Shown: positions 25,703-38,004 of the stretch, in pieces
Layout: each line of letters begins with the position of its first letter
Numbering within the stretch: position 1 is the first letter of the stretch
From: Epiperipatus broadwayi
Taxonomy: Eukaryota > Onychophora > Udeonychophora > Euonychophora > Peripatidae
Assembly: GCA_028023455.1 (NCBI GenBank)
Contig: JAQFVV010000284.1
Coordinates: forward strand, 818,246-882,245
Length of the DNA: 64,000 bases
Direction of reading: 5' to 3'
Made by a program: the position numbers and the translations under genes
Notes under the pieces: model-generated
What the model was told of the DNA's origin: nothing
What the model saw: only the letters and a program-made list of their open reading frames with translations
Databases searched by the model: none

Positions 25703-28289
25703 TATAACAGTCAGAAAACATGTGACTCGTTAACATAGTGCAGAATTCAACCACCACATAGAACTGCAGCACCATCTAGGTAGCAAAGCCACCCATAGTA
25801 CTAAGTTCGAACATAGTTTATCAGTTCCACAATACAATCTATGAAACAATGCATCTGATGCGACATTAGTAAACACTTCTTTAGGCATGGAGGTCAGGGA
25901 TATGCAAGAGATTCATGATTTTATTTTTGAGTTAGCCAATAATCAAACTAATATTAATTAAACATTCATATTTACATAATCGAGGAAATATTATATAGAA
26001 TGGGTATCGAATAAATAAAATGTAACTGCAGACTTATAGTTTAAAGTTATTTATTAAAACATTTTAATAAAAAAAATCATTTACTAATAATATTTTATAG
26101 ATTTAAAGTTTCAGTAGCGGGATTTGTGATATTATTATATATTAAAGAATACATTTATTTATTTAGACATATTTTATATTTAAGACCTCAGTAGTGGTAT
26201 TTCTGATACTGTAATGTTTACAAAAGAAAGACATTTATTTGAAGGCATAATCTAGCTACCTAAAATTCTCAACCAAGTATTTCTAAGGCATGCCTTGAGG
26301 GATTTATACCTTTGCAATGCAAGAGTCTAAAGTAAAATTTATAAGAGTAGTGGCATACATATATTTATTTAATTAAAATATTTACTAACAACTAGGTGCA
26401 ATCATTTATTTGAGAGTGAATTATGAAGATAATGCAGGGGTGGAGTGATACCTAGAATAATAAAGTTAGTTAAAGAAACACGTGGTACATTTTAGAAAGG
26501 TGATATGGAATGGCAGTATATTGAAACTGCAAAGCCATGAATGAGTTTATAAGAATGATGGGCTGGCGTTTGCCATCGGCCCAAAGAAGTAAGGTGTCAC
26601 AAGCATGACCAGGGACAAGCAGTTCGTGCTGTGATTTGCCTGCTGGCTGCATGACGGTCATCAAGTCCTATGGGACATTCATTTGTCAGCTTCTGTAGGA
26701 CGACTGGGCTTAATTTCAACCCTATAGAATCCGGAATATTCATGGCTTGTAATAGGTCATCGCATCTCTAAAACATAACACATGTATAATGTATAGACGA
26801 TTCTGGTAAGATTTAAATATATTTTCTAACTAGGCACTACATTATCAACCTTTAATAAAGAATGTTGGCGACTCTCAAAGAAATGCAATTTTATGGAATT
26901 ATTTATTGAGATTTAATAAATATAAAACATATATAAACTGGGTGATTATTACAACTAATACGCCAGCCATTTGCTAAGCAGTAGACCCTTACATTACAAT
27001 AAAGAAGCATTGAATGCATTTCAATTTATATGCAAATATTAAGTTATTTATGAAAGTAAATATTAATGAAAATTTGACACGCATCCACAGTTTCAAGCGA
27101 TCATAGATTTGTACTTAGATAATTATGAGCATGCGATAATTATATGATAAAATGTAGATTTTAGAAATACATACCCAAGAAAGATAGAGTGAGGTAAGCT
27201 AGATTATTAGAGAAATTTACACAATAAATTAATTATTAAATTTTAGCTTTACGAATGATAATTTTACATTTTATAAGTATATAAGTAGTATGAAGAATGA
27301 GCTATAGCATATTAGTTAGTACTCTAGAATTTGGACACATGTATCTGTTTATGAGAAGTTTTCCAATTCTGTGATCAGTAGCAAATTGTTCTTGATTGTA
27401 GCATTAGCAGTTCTTTACAGCATTTAGATGATTCAGATAATTTAACAGCAGCAGCTTTCAAATTATTCTGGCAGCACATCTTCATGGTTGAATTTATGAA
27501 AGGCAATGGAAGGTTTGGCATCCGATAGGCCATTGCCCAGGCGTAGAATAGTTTGGGTGCTTTTACTTGGTCATACCATGGCAGGAACAATTTATTTAAT
27601 ATTTTGGAGACTCTCAACTGATCGAGAGCAGAGCTAAAGTTAAAGTATCTGTTTCTAGCAAGTCTAAGATGGCCTCTCTTCTTAGATCTTATCTTTACAT
27701 TTTTGTTAGTGTATTTTTAGATTCCACTTAATCTGCCCTGAGGATAATCAATGCATTTTTGTTAATTCTAATTTAGAGACAGCTGCCTTTCTATTGTTTA
27801 CATTTAGATTTTACATTTAATTTTTATAATTACATTTTAGGGAATTTTTCTTTTTAATTAATCTATTATCTCTCACCGACCGATGCTTTTAAAATTTCAA
27901 AGACAAAACAGGAACATACGATTATTTTTACTTTTAATTAAATATTACATCTGTTTCTAAATTATTATTAAATGAAATTTAAACAAAGCAATAAATAACG
28001 GATTTTACAATTTAAAATAAATGGTTAAAAATATATATTTTTTTATAACTAAAAGAAATCTAAATTAAATTATTTATGTTTATATATTGCCTTAAATTTG
28101 AGATCAAAATGTGTGCGTGTTTATGGTGAATTCTACATATATCTATACATTTTTAATATTGCCACACACACAATTCAATACCAAAAAGTTGAAATTTGGG
28201 TGGGATAGACCGGTGAGTGAGAGACGATAGAAAAAGGTGAAACAGTAAGATTCGTATTCGAATCTTCCAATACGAATCTTACTGTTTCA
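25703..28289 (-). repeat. right (5') LTR of element A
   Basis: 2587 bp, starting TATAACAGTC on the plus strand (G to A in the terminal TG dinucleotide) and ending ACTGTTTCA. Partner of 20880-23459. Its right end carries an extended hairpin described separately. Confidence 0.9.
28238..28289. repeat. 21-bp-arm hairpin at LTR terminus
   Basis: Perfect inverted repeat of 21 bp (28238-28258 and 28269-28289) with a 10-nt loop, beginning TGAAACAGTAAGATTCG. In the left LTR the same place has a shorter, broken form. The palindrome repeats the LTR end in inverted form, so a second TGAAACAG lies 44 nt inside. Confidence 0.9.
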
Positions 28290-28302
28290 ATATATATATA
28301 TA

Positions 28303-29055
28303 TTGTAACCTCATTATGAAAGGGGGGTGTGAGAAAGAGAAAGAGAGAGAAGATGAAAAAGAAATAAAAGAGGAAGAGAATAGAGGGAGAAAATTATGAA
28401 ATGGAGGTAAAAATCATGATGATGAAAGGTAAGTGGAAACGAAGAGGGAGAAGATGATAAGGGAGGTATAGAGAGAGATAAATTGTATCCTAATGAAATG
28501 AGAGAGGGGGAGTGAGAAAGAAAAAGAGAGAGAGAAAAGAAGAAAAAAATAATGCTAATAATGAAATGAGAGAGGGGGGAAAAGAAAGAGAAAGAGATAA
28601 TGCTAATAATGAAATGAGAGAGGGGGGAAAAGAAAGAGAGATATAATTTTGATAATGAAATGAGAGAGGGGGAAAAAGAAAGAGAAAGAGAAAAGAAGAA
28701 AAACGCTAATAATGAAATGGAGGTAATGATAATGGTAAAAAATAAATGATGGAAAAGAAAAGAATTAAGAGGGAAAAGAAATGCTAAAAAGTAATAGAAA
28801 TGATATATATAATGGAGAGAGAGAAGAAATGAGATGATGGGAAAGATATGAAAGCGAGGTATAAGAAGAAGATGGAATAAAGGAGAAAGAGAAATTAAAT
28901 GAGATGATAGAAGAAACTCTTAATGAATGTTTTAAATGGCTGAGATGATAGAAAGATAAGAGAAATGACATGAAAAGAAATGGAATAGAATTGAAATGAG
29001 ATGAAATGAAATATAAATGAGAGACTCTAAATGACTCGGCTCAGTGGGGTTACAA
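28303..29055. mobile_element. 753-bp purine-rich element with 8-bp inverted ends
   Basis: Bounded by TTGTAACC and GGTTACAA, with TA on both outer sides. The interior is almost wholly G/A on the plus strand for about 680 bp, with tandem units of about 50-60 bp (28485-28730) containing AATGAAATGAGAGAGGGGG. No ORF that is not low complexity. TA flanks suit a TA-inserting DNA element, but TGTAACC...GGTTACA would also suit a small LTR. Confidence 0.65.
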
Positions 29056-29639
29056 TAAATTTAATGAAAAGAGATGATGATCAAGAGATGTTTAATCAAG
29101 TAAAGATCAAATCCAATATTGATGAACTATAACTACTACAGCATATTAACCCTTAAGCCGATAATTATATTATTGGTTGTATGAGGTAAAAATCAATCTT
29201 TTAATTGGCCAACTCACAAACTGAAGACAAAGCCTATTGTTAAAACATATTCGCCTATAATATTAAATTCAACTCAGATACGTTTATAAAAAGTATATTA
29301 CTAATTTTTCAGATTATGAAGAGAACGAAAGTTCTTTCAAAAATAAATTGCTATTTATTTATTCTAAAATATTCAATTTCGGCAACATAAAAGCTATAAT
29401 ATAAACAAAAAGGTCGACTTTTACGTTATAGAAAAGTAAATATTTCTTTTTACTAAATCTTAAATATTTTTACTAAAATCTTCAATATTTTTCGAAAATA
29501 ATTTTGTTTTTTTAGTATTCTCTCTAAAAATAATTTGTAATTTCTCAAAATATTTTTTTATAATACTTTAAATCATATTCGAAATGAAAATCTCAGCATG
29601 TTTCTTTATTTTCTTTGATCAGGTGGTTTCTTTGTTTTT

Positions 29640-29890
29640 TCCAGCCAATCATAATGTCTTTTTCGGCTGACAGCATGCTAAGAACCAATCACAACTAATG
29701 TTCTTTCTTTGTTTAGGTTTAAATGCGTTTTTTTTATTTTTTACTTGTAAAATAATTCAGAAGAGGGCACCATCTTACAGAACTTTTAAAAACCTATTCA
29801 ACACCTGTCAAACGAATATTTTAGCATAAGAACTGGCAGAGTTAGAGTGACGTCAGATGTCGACGAGGAGCTTCGTAAGAGGCGGGAAAA
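29640..29890 (+). promoter_or_regulatory. promoter-like cluster (CCAAT, CRE, E2F-type sites)
   Basis: GCCAATCA (29644-29651), ACCAATCA (about 29684), a perfect TGACGTCA (29848-29855) and GGCGGGAAAA (29881-29890) within 250 bp, in a locally less AT-rich stretch. R2 also has GGCGGGAAA just upstream of its TATA box. It could be a host or an element promoter; no downstream gene was found. Confidence 0.4.
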
Positions 29891-32800
29891 GGATTAATAC
29901 TTTAATAAACTATACAAAAGATTATCTAAAATCACTAATAAATGCTTACCATGTTAGTCCTACTAATAGATCATACACTCTCTGAATAAGACTAATGATG
30001 CTTTGCTTTAAAAGATTATCTTACAGAATTATATTTACTAAAACAACAAGAGTAAATAATCTCGGGGATTTTAAAACTAAAACTCTTGTGCAAAATTAAA
30101 GTTTAAGTTAAGTTGCCTAATAAAGAATTACTGTGATTAATAAATAAATAAGTGACATCTTAGCTGACCATAAAATAATTATATGTTCAATCTTAAAATA
30201 ATAAACAAAACAAATATTAATTCACAAAATTTAATGAATCAATTTGAATTTAAACTAATAATGGCCTATTATCTAAGATATTATTCGAGCAGAGAAAAGA
30301 GCAAGGGTACTTTTAATGTCATCCATACTCACAGACAACCACTAAAGACCTCAAATGCAAATGGATTAGAATTCTTTAAATATATAAGATTTAAGATGAT
30401 GATGGATGATGTGCCCTGAATATAAGATAATGTGCAGCTTTTAAAATAATATTAATTAAAATATTCTTCTGAAGTACTAATATTGTTAATCTGGTATTGC
30501 ATAATATTTGGTCTGAAAGATATACTGATAATTTTAAAAAAATAAACTTTTAACTAAGTATTTAATTATGTATCTGCTATAATGCAATTATCTGTATTTG
30601 TGATTCAATATGACAATCATTTACTTTAACATAACTTTTTTAATTTTCAAGACAGTATCAACTATATTTAATTAACTTAGAATATACTTGTAAATTTCTG
30701 AATTGAAGATTCAATAATTTTAAAATTTTAAGTTTTTGTGAACTTGGAACCCAAGACAATAATATTTTTTCATATAAAAGTAAAACAAACAAAACAAAAC
30801 TTTTGAAATAATAATAATTTGGTTTATTAATAATGAGAAGAAGTGTTTACAAATGTAGTAGAATACAAACAGTGCCAATACCATACTAAGATTTAATATA
30901 AGTATTTGGACTATTAACAGTTTTCTTTAACTTACATTAATACACTTAATAACCAACAAAAGTTATTCAATGTTACTTTCTTTTAATAATTAGATATTTC
31001 TCAAAAATACTTTAAACTTTAATTCTCATATGTACTTAATAAACACACTATTATTATTCTTTATCAGATTAATTTATAACATTATTGTGTCATCTAATAA
31101 TCAGAATAACACAGAACTAGGTTTATATTGAAAACCCTAAGCTTAATTTTATACTCCTAAACTTAACAAACGCTAAGTTGGAATAAGCATATTCAACAAA
31201 ACTTTTGAAAAATACCATCACTAGTTTCACGGATATAACTAATATAGCTAAATATATGCTTAAATCAGATTAAGCTAATATTGAAATTAAATTAAATTAA
31301 GTGTATGGGGCAATCATTCGTCAGAGATCAGATATACTTTTTTTAAATAACTGTAGTCCACATAAAATTATTCCCTCAATGTTTTAAAGATAATGATGCA
31401 ACAGTCTTACAAATCCAGCGGCGAAATTCTGGATGAAAATATTAAATTAGTATGTGTGAATTGCCACTTATACCATATGCATATTTAACATACTTTAAAA
31501 TAAATATAACTTATTGTTGGTTAGCTTGTGTGTGATAAAACTATCATAGCAACACAATTCAAACATTGATATACCTATGAGCCTTAAATTAGCTACAACT
31601 ACCTGAAGAAATACATTTCCTCAAACAAGCATATCTTGTCATCACAAATCTAAAACAAATGCAACATCACCTACTGTGGTGGAATGCTATCATCATGAAT
31701 GATAGGCAAAAAATATAAAAATACTAGGCTCCTCAGAGCTGGAAAAGAAAGTGGTGGCTTCCAAAAATACCTAACTTCAAGGCAAAATGAAGATGTCTGG
31801 AATTCATCTACAGTACATCTGGGAACAGGAAAACACACCAGAAAAGCATGATCCTCACTCATGGGATTTCCAATGCTTGTAAATGTGATCACTATCACTG
31901 AAAAATACAATACAATAACCCTTTTTTGGGAACAAGCACTATCAAATCATGGAAATACAATACAATAAGGATGGAGGATTTTGTCTACTCCATGAGCATA
32001 TTCAAAAATTATTAACTAAGCCTAACTCTATGAGGCTAACAAATACTAACTAATAGCAAGATATATACTTCACTTAAACTAACTAAGTTATTTCTAAGAG
32101 ATTTATAAAAATAATACAGAACGTATATCCAATGTTCGAACCAACAAAGTACTATGTGTCAACTGACTACTGTAGAAAATACTTTAAACTTAAATGCATA
32201 TAAAATTCTAGGCAAGGCACAATGCACACATAACAAAATATTAAATGCTAAAATATAGTGACTAGTGGACTTTTAAAATTGTAAATTAAATGCAAGAATA
32301 TTTACTTCTCGATGAATATAAAATATTTGTAGTTATTATTAATATAACATTCATGAAACAAATGAATGGATACTCTCTGATAAACTTCTTTAGTAAATTT
32401 AAAATAAAAATTGAGTAAAACATCCCATTTATATGAAAATAAGACTGTGATATTTGAATCTCTATAAATAAAATTATTAAATAGAAACTAGCTGGTGTAA
32501 TGCTTAATAAATAAACTAAATCTACTTAAGAATGGCAAAAAACATTTGCTTATTCTAATAAACCCATTTCGTTTTAAAATTATAACCCTAGTTTACCTGT
32601 ATATTTATGCAAAAGTGTTACAAAAAAAAAATAATAGCATAAATATTTTTATGGTTTCATTTTTTTTCAAAACCAATAAAACAGACCATAAAAAATAATA
32701 TATTAACTCAAGTTCATATTCTAGCTTTGTAATGTTTTTTCCATTTAATAATGTGTAGACAACTCATCCAGGTTAAGATATCTATCCGAATTCGAAGCTT

Positions 32801-32987
32801 CAATTAATACATTTATAACCATGGCAATGATTTTCAAACAAAAATGTTCAATAGTTCCTTAATAATACTTTTTTAAAACAATTTTAAAAAAATTAAATAA
32901 TAAGATTAAGCCAGCATAAAACAAAATAAATTCTTCAGCTGAACACACTTTAATTTATTTATAGGATCCCGAGTTCAAAATTGCATA

Positions 32988-33011
32988 TAATAATAATAAT
33001 AATAATAATAA
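32988..33011. repeat. (TAA)n microsatellite
   Basis: About eight TAA/ATA units. Confidence 0.9.
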
Positions 33012-34843
33012 TATATATTTCTTTATCTGAATTTCTTTATCCTTTTTTAGGAAAACGCTTCTTTTAAAATATAATTTTTTTTAAATAGTTTCCTAATAAT
33101 ATTCCAAAATGTGTTTTATTTTTAAAACCGATTTCCTTTGATTACTTTTAAATATGAGAGTAGAATTTTTAGCATTCAACATGTTTCTCAGTTTATAAGC
33201 TATAATTAATGCCATAAAGTTATTTATAAATACTGGCAAGTATGATCATTTATAATGTACTCAATAACTATAAATTCATTATTAATCATTGCAGATTGCT
33301 TTAAAGTTTTATTTCCGAATATTTGTCCTTTCTTACAATGTAAATAAGAGTTATCCTTTAAAATATATATACTTTATTTGTTTGCATTTAGCTAAACAAA
33401 TCATTTTCACTTATGTCAAGATCTAAGTAATAACTTTTTTTTTAAAAAAAAAATCATTCTTTATAGTTTCACTATAATTGAACGTAGTTGCTTCCTTATA
33501 ACATTCTTTTTTAAACTTAAAAATTTTTTCTCTTTTTTTTTTTACATATACTTTTAATCTAACAGGAAAAACAATTAGTATTTTACTTTCAAAATAGTTT
33601 AGTGCAACCGAATGCTTATCTATGGAAATGATTAATAATTCATTTCTTAACCTTACTTCCAAGTAAAGAAAAATAAACAAGTTAAAGTCATATAATATGT
33701 GAGATGCTTCATTTATTCTAGACATTTTTTTACTATAATTTCTATGCCTCAACTGAAATTCAAATTGTCAAAAAAACGATTACCTTTCCTTTAGTCCTCC
33801 AACATTACAAGATGATTTTAAATATTTTAAACATACTTGTATTTTTTTTAGAAATATCAAGTTAAAAAAAATACTTTTATTAACAAATTTTTTAAGATCC
33901 ATCACCAGTTGAATCAAAACAAGATCAGCCCCTGGATTACCCCTCGATCTCTGTTTTATCACACAATTTTTCATCCACCTACAATTCATTTAAAAATCAA
34001 TAAAAACTATTTTTTATTAAATTTTAATATTCTGACAAACCAGCTGTGGAATCAATCTACTGACGTAATCAATATAATTTTCCCATACCATGTGACCTTC
34101 AGCTGCAAAGCCAAAATTTTCTTATTAACAAATATTGTGCAACAATTTTTTAATGATATTTTATACAACACAATAGTAATAAATATAAAAGTTAAAGTTA
34201 TACCCTTTATTAAACCCTTAAATATTTTATTAAAAATAATTTTATCCACACATTTGCTTTATTTACTTATTTTAAACAATATTGGAAATAAATTATTTTT
34301 TTATTCTTATGTTTCCATGTCTATGCATGTACATATTCTCACATAAATCTGGCCTTACACTAATTGTTTAAAATTATTTTTAAAATTACAACAATAGAAT
34401 GCTAATGAATATTTAATCTAAATAATTTTTATAACTGAAATGATAAACTACAAAACTAATAAGAAATATTCCTATTTCTTTTTTAATAAACACTTATATA
34501 TCATTTTTTTAAAATTTATTATTTAATTATTTCGACTTATTTATAATATCTAATTATTATTCTTTAGACATTAAAATGGATTATGCTGTAGTTATTTTAG
34601 AATACATTTAATACTATTTATCAATTCACAATTATTTTTTAACATTTGCTTATGTTAAATTATTACCTAACATCCCTTATCAAAACAACTGACACTATTA
34701 AAATATTTAGATTATCCTATTTTAATAATTAACTGAGTTAATTTCCATTTTTATCATCATTATTTTTTTAAATCTGAAATTTTAAACAAAAGGTTAAGCT
34801 AAGATAACCATGATTACTCTTGAAACTAAGTGACACTTCAGTT

Positions 34844-34847
34844 AGGT

Positions 34848-34891
<44 letters not shown>

Positions 34892-34892
34892 A

Positions 34893-34931
<39 letters not shown>
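34844..34931. repeat. (TA)n arrays, first inside a 52-bp perfect palindrome
   Basis: AGGTACAA (34844-34851), about 36 bp of TA, TTGTACCT (34888-34895), then a second TA array to 34931. The first array is exactly centred in the palindrome. Confidence 0.95.
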
Positions 34932-34934
<3 letters not shown>

Positions 34935-35089
34935 TAAAAATAGTTATAATTATAATATATTTACCCTAGTATAAAAATATTTTAATAATTACATTAATGG
35001 GGTAGTTTTAGAATTAGTGAACTCTCATTTTGCTTTTTTGTATTTAATGAATTATATAGTATAATTTTGTATATAATATACTTCAAATT

Positions 35090-35480
35090 ATTTTGTTTCT
35101 GTTGTATGAAGCCATCAAAATGATAGAAAAACCATTCTTGATAACCAAATATTTATTTATTTTATTATTTTTTGTTTGTAAATATTTATTATATATGTTG
35201 TTAATAAATTAAGTTGTTTAAACCAATGTGATCTCTGTTTGATCATCATCATCACTGTGCATTGATACTACTAGATGTTTGATCATCATCATCACATTAT
35301 GAATTTACACTATTAAATGTTTGATGATCATCATTATGATTATGTATTGCTCTTATAAATAATTGATCATCAGTATTTTTCTATATCTATGCTTATATAT
35401 AGGCATATTTGGTTAATAATTGAGTAGGTCCATCCCTGAAGAGAGCTGACTGCAAGAATTCCCTGAGTTCCAATTCCATG
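35090..35480. repeat. diverged module shared with 63520-63660
   Basis: CCCTGAAGAGAG then about 15-20 bp later TTCCCTGAGTT occurs here (about 35436-35470) and at 63599-63640, each preceded by an ATGAAGCC block. Copies are weakly similar otherwise. Confidence 0.4.
35227..35360. repeat. three ~43-bp tandem units (GTTTGATCATCATC)
   Basis: Each unit has TGTTTGAT(C/G)ATCATCAT and a TGAATTTACACTATTA-like second half, with drift. Confidence 0.75.
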
Positions 35481-36008
35481 GTATAATGGGGCCTAAAAAG
35501 GAAGGTGTAATGAATATGCAGTGGTATAGGTTACATTGAAATATTTTAAGTTAAATATAAGTTAGTATATTGAAAGTAGATGTGACTTGGAACTAGGAAT
35601 TTAATTGTGGCATCTTTAGCATTTTATTCAAAGGCCTAGGCCTGACAGTAATGACATGTGCTTCCTTTCTTATATGCCATTCCTGATTCAGTAACATCTG
35701 ATGCACCCAAATGTACCATCTAATCATGGATGTAGGATATCACTTGTTGTAGGTTGGTTGGCACATTGTATTTAGGTCATCGAACTACTGAGTCATATTT
35801 GCAATGTCATATGGTGTACCCAGTGGTTCCAGTATATCTGGCACCGTTAACTTTGGTGTAGGGGGTTCTGTTATAATATATGTGTGTGTACAATTTACCT
35901 TTAAAAAGTATATGGTTGTGTTCTGAACTATTGTGTCAGCAGTGGAATGGTGCTATTTCTAGATTAATTTCTAGAAATATGCTGTGTCCACAGCTGCACC
36001 CAAACATT
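35481..36008. other. unassigned DNA upstream of the Penelope-like element
   Basis: Less AT-rich than its surroundings, but no ORF or known motif is seen. Confidence 0.4.
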
Positions 36009-36150
36009 TAAACCTTCTTACTACAATAAATCCTAGAAAGAGTCTTAACACTGAGTTAAGTCTTCTTTCTATGCTAAAATCTAGAAAGAGTGTAACTCAG
36101 AGTTAAACCTTCTATACTACAATAAAACCTAGAAAGAGGGTTAACTCAGC
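36009..36150. repeat. three ~47-bp tandem units before the Penelope-like element
   Basis: Three units share TTAA(A/G)(C/T)CTTCT, CTA..(C/G)..AAA(A/T)CC?TAGAAAGAG and AACTCAG. They end exactly where the inverted 5' arm of the element begins. Confidence 0.8.
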
Positions 36151-36521
36151 TATTTTTATTTAATTTAACCGTATTCAAACTTTTTAGTACTTCCTCAGAA
36201 TTTTTCACACAATACTTTCCATAACCCATACCATCCGCAAGTTTTCTATATATAAGATTACCCTTTTCTTTTAATATATAATCATTAAAATCCAATATTA
36301 ATCATACAGGCATATTTTCCTATGGTATTTGGAAATATAAAAACTCATAAAGAAAATATGCCTGTATGATTAATATTGGATTTTAATGATTATATATTAA
36401 AAGAAATGTGTAATCTTATATATAGAAAACTTGCAGATGGTATGGATTATGGAAAGTATTATGTGAAAAATTCTGAGGAAGTACTAAAAAGTTTGAATAC
36501 AGTTAAATTAAATAGAAATGG
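36150..36521. repeat. inverted 5' arm of the Penelope-like element
   Basis: 36150-36319 is the reverse complement of 36352-36521, with about 32 nt between. The right arm is reverse-transcriptase coding sequence, so the left arm is a backward piece of the same gene. Such inverted 5' ends are typical of Penelope-like insertions. Confidence 0.92.
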
Positions 36522-37201
36522 TAATGTAGCATCATTTGATATAGAAAAAATGTATCAAAGTGTTTCTAGGATAGAAAGTATTAACATTGTTGTTAGAAAA
36601 GTCAAAGATGAGAAGATAATTTCAAAAGAATTGATACAAATAAAAGAAGAGATTTTAATCATGATTAATGAGACTATATGTTAAATATAATAATGAATTT
36701 TGGAGTATTGATAAAGGATGGATAATGGGCTGTTCAATAAGTGGAATTATGGCATCAACTATGGTTGATTGGATTGAGCAGAAAATAATTGATAAGTATA
36801 TTGAAAATGGAGAAATTATAAAGTATTTTAGGTGTGTGGATGATATTTTAGTTGTAGGAAATGGAAGAAGCATAATGAAAGCTTTTAATGAGCTTAATAA
36901 AAATATGTTAAATATTAAATTTACTATAGAAAATAATGAAGAAGGAATAAAATATTTAGATTTATTAATAAAAAAGGATAAAAATGGAATGATTAATATA
37001 AATCACTGCATAAAAAATAAAAATGTTAGAGGAATGATACATCCAAAATCTTATCAACCTTGGTGTCAAAAAATGGGGGTACTAATAGGGTTAAAAAATG
37101 ATAGGCTTACATTAAATGATAAAGATGCAATGGAGCAAAAATTGAAAATCCAAGATGAATACATTGAATATGGATATAATAGTAAAATTGTAAAAAAATA
37201 A
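36352..37201 (+). pseudogene. Penelope-like reverse transcriptase, truncated and frameshifted
   Basis: Two frames cover the C-terminal half of a Penelope-type RT. Frame 1 (about 36376-36684) has the motif A region SFDIEKMYQSV; frame 2 (36668-37201) has GWIMGCSISGIMAS (motif B; families usually have G-S-P-L-S-P), FRCVDDILVV (the YxDD box with Tyr replaced by Cys), and KYLDLLIKK after it. A frameshift lies near 36670-36685. The fingers and the N-terminus are missing, and no ATG opens the first frame. It is a dead 5'-truncated copy. Its product in an active element would copy RNA onto a nicked chromosomal end. Confidence 0.9.
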
Positions 37202-37417
37202 TAATAAATAAAATAGGTATAAAAAAGTTAGCAATAAAATTGAAAGAAAAAATAAGAAATGGATTTCTATTCCATATTCTAAGGATGTATATAAAATTCT
37301 AAATGATAAAAAAGAAAAAAAATAAATCTTAATATAGGTATTTGATGGAAAAATAGTTAATCTTTAAAAAAACTAGTAAGTAATTCTAAAATAAGGAATG
37401 ATAAGAATGATAGTATA
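37202..37417 (+). pseudogene. RT-endonuclease linker, frame-broken
   Basis: Between the two domains, conserved linker traces such as WISIPYSKDVYKIL (about 37258-37300) are visible in one frame, followed by stops and frameshifts. This is the place of the usual ...P(Y/F)...linker in Penelope-like proteins. Confidence 0.7.
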
Positions 37418-37747
37418 GGAATAGTATATAAAATTATTTGTAAAATGTGCAAGATGATATACATAGGTCAGTCAGCAAAAAGTAAAATAGAAAGGGGTAA
37501 AGAGCATGACAGAGCTATAAATAGAAAAGATATTAAATCAGGTCCATTTTGCCATTTTTTAGAAACAGGACACATTATGAATTGTGAAGAAAGTATTGAA
37601 GTCATCAAATATTGTAAAAATTATAAAGAAAGAAAAGTATATGAAACATTGTATATACATGAAAATAAAGAGAAATGTATGAATTTAGTACAAGGGGCGG
37701 TTAAGTTAGGTGGAAAATGGTCATTAAATAAAAATTGGAAAATTTAA
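37418..37747 (+). pseudogene. GIY-YIG endonuclease domain of the Penelope-like element
   Basis: About 110 codons with GIVYKI at the start (GIY motif), CKMCKMIYIGQSAKSKIERG (YIG motif with the CxxC pair typical of the family and the catalytic Arg), then EHDRAI and GPFCHFLETGH. A Glu follows in the YETLYIHEN segment. The domain nicks target DNA for reverse transcription. This stretch is open in one frame to 37747, so it is better kept than the RT part. Confidence 0.9.
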
Positions 37748-38004
37748 AAACATCTTTATTATTAAGTTTGATCTGTATATAATATGTAAATCACGTGAAT
37801 TTTTTCAATTGTTATAATATCTTGATAAGGTTCATTTTTTGAACGAAAATCAATTAGATATTAATAAACTTATTATTTATATATTTTAAGTATTTAGTTG
37901 TCTATAAATTGAATATATTTCATTTTAAAGAATAATATATATATAAATTTATATGAACTTTATCAATGTTTATAGTTTTTTTATTAAACACTAGAATTTT
38001 ATTA

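Larger units (their letters stand above)
20880..28289 (-). mobile_element. LTR element A, gag-only, long LTRs
   Basis: A complete 7.4-kb LTR element on the minus strand: 2.58-kb LTRs, a primer-site relic, a gag-like ORF and a purine tract, but only 2.24 kb of internal DNA and no protease, reverse transcriptase, RNase H or integrase motif. Both ends lie in TA arrays, so the target duplication (ATAT would fit) cannot be proved. The layout resembles terminal-repeat elements that keep only gag and borrow pol in trans. The LTRs differ at scattered sites, mostly transitions, so the insertion is not recent. Confidence 0.88.
29056..34843. other. unassigned AT-rich region, 5.8 kb
   Basis: No ORF longer than 145 codons, and the longest (33909-34346, plus) is low-complexity Ile/Asn/Phe/Leu with a competing frame on the other strand. 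It has a promoter-like stretch near 29640-29890 and a (TAA)n run near 32988. It may be another giant LTR-like repeat whose partner lies outside the window. Confidence 0.4.

Noticed and set aside
28765-28971. Ser/Phe-rich minus-strand ORF
   Set aside because: Translation of the purine-rich tract; low complexity.
33909-34346. 145-codon plus-strand ORF
   Set aside because: Low-complexity Ile/Asn/Leu/Phe composition as expected from A/T-rich DNA, with a competing frame on the other strand and no family resemblance.
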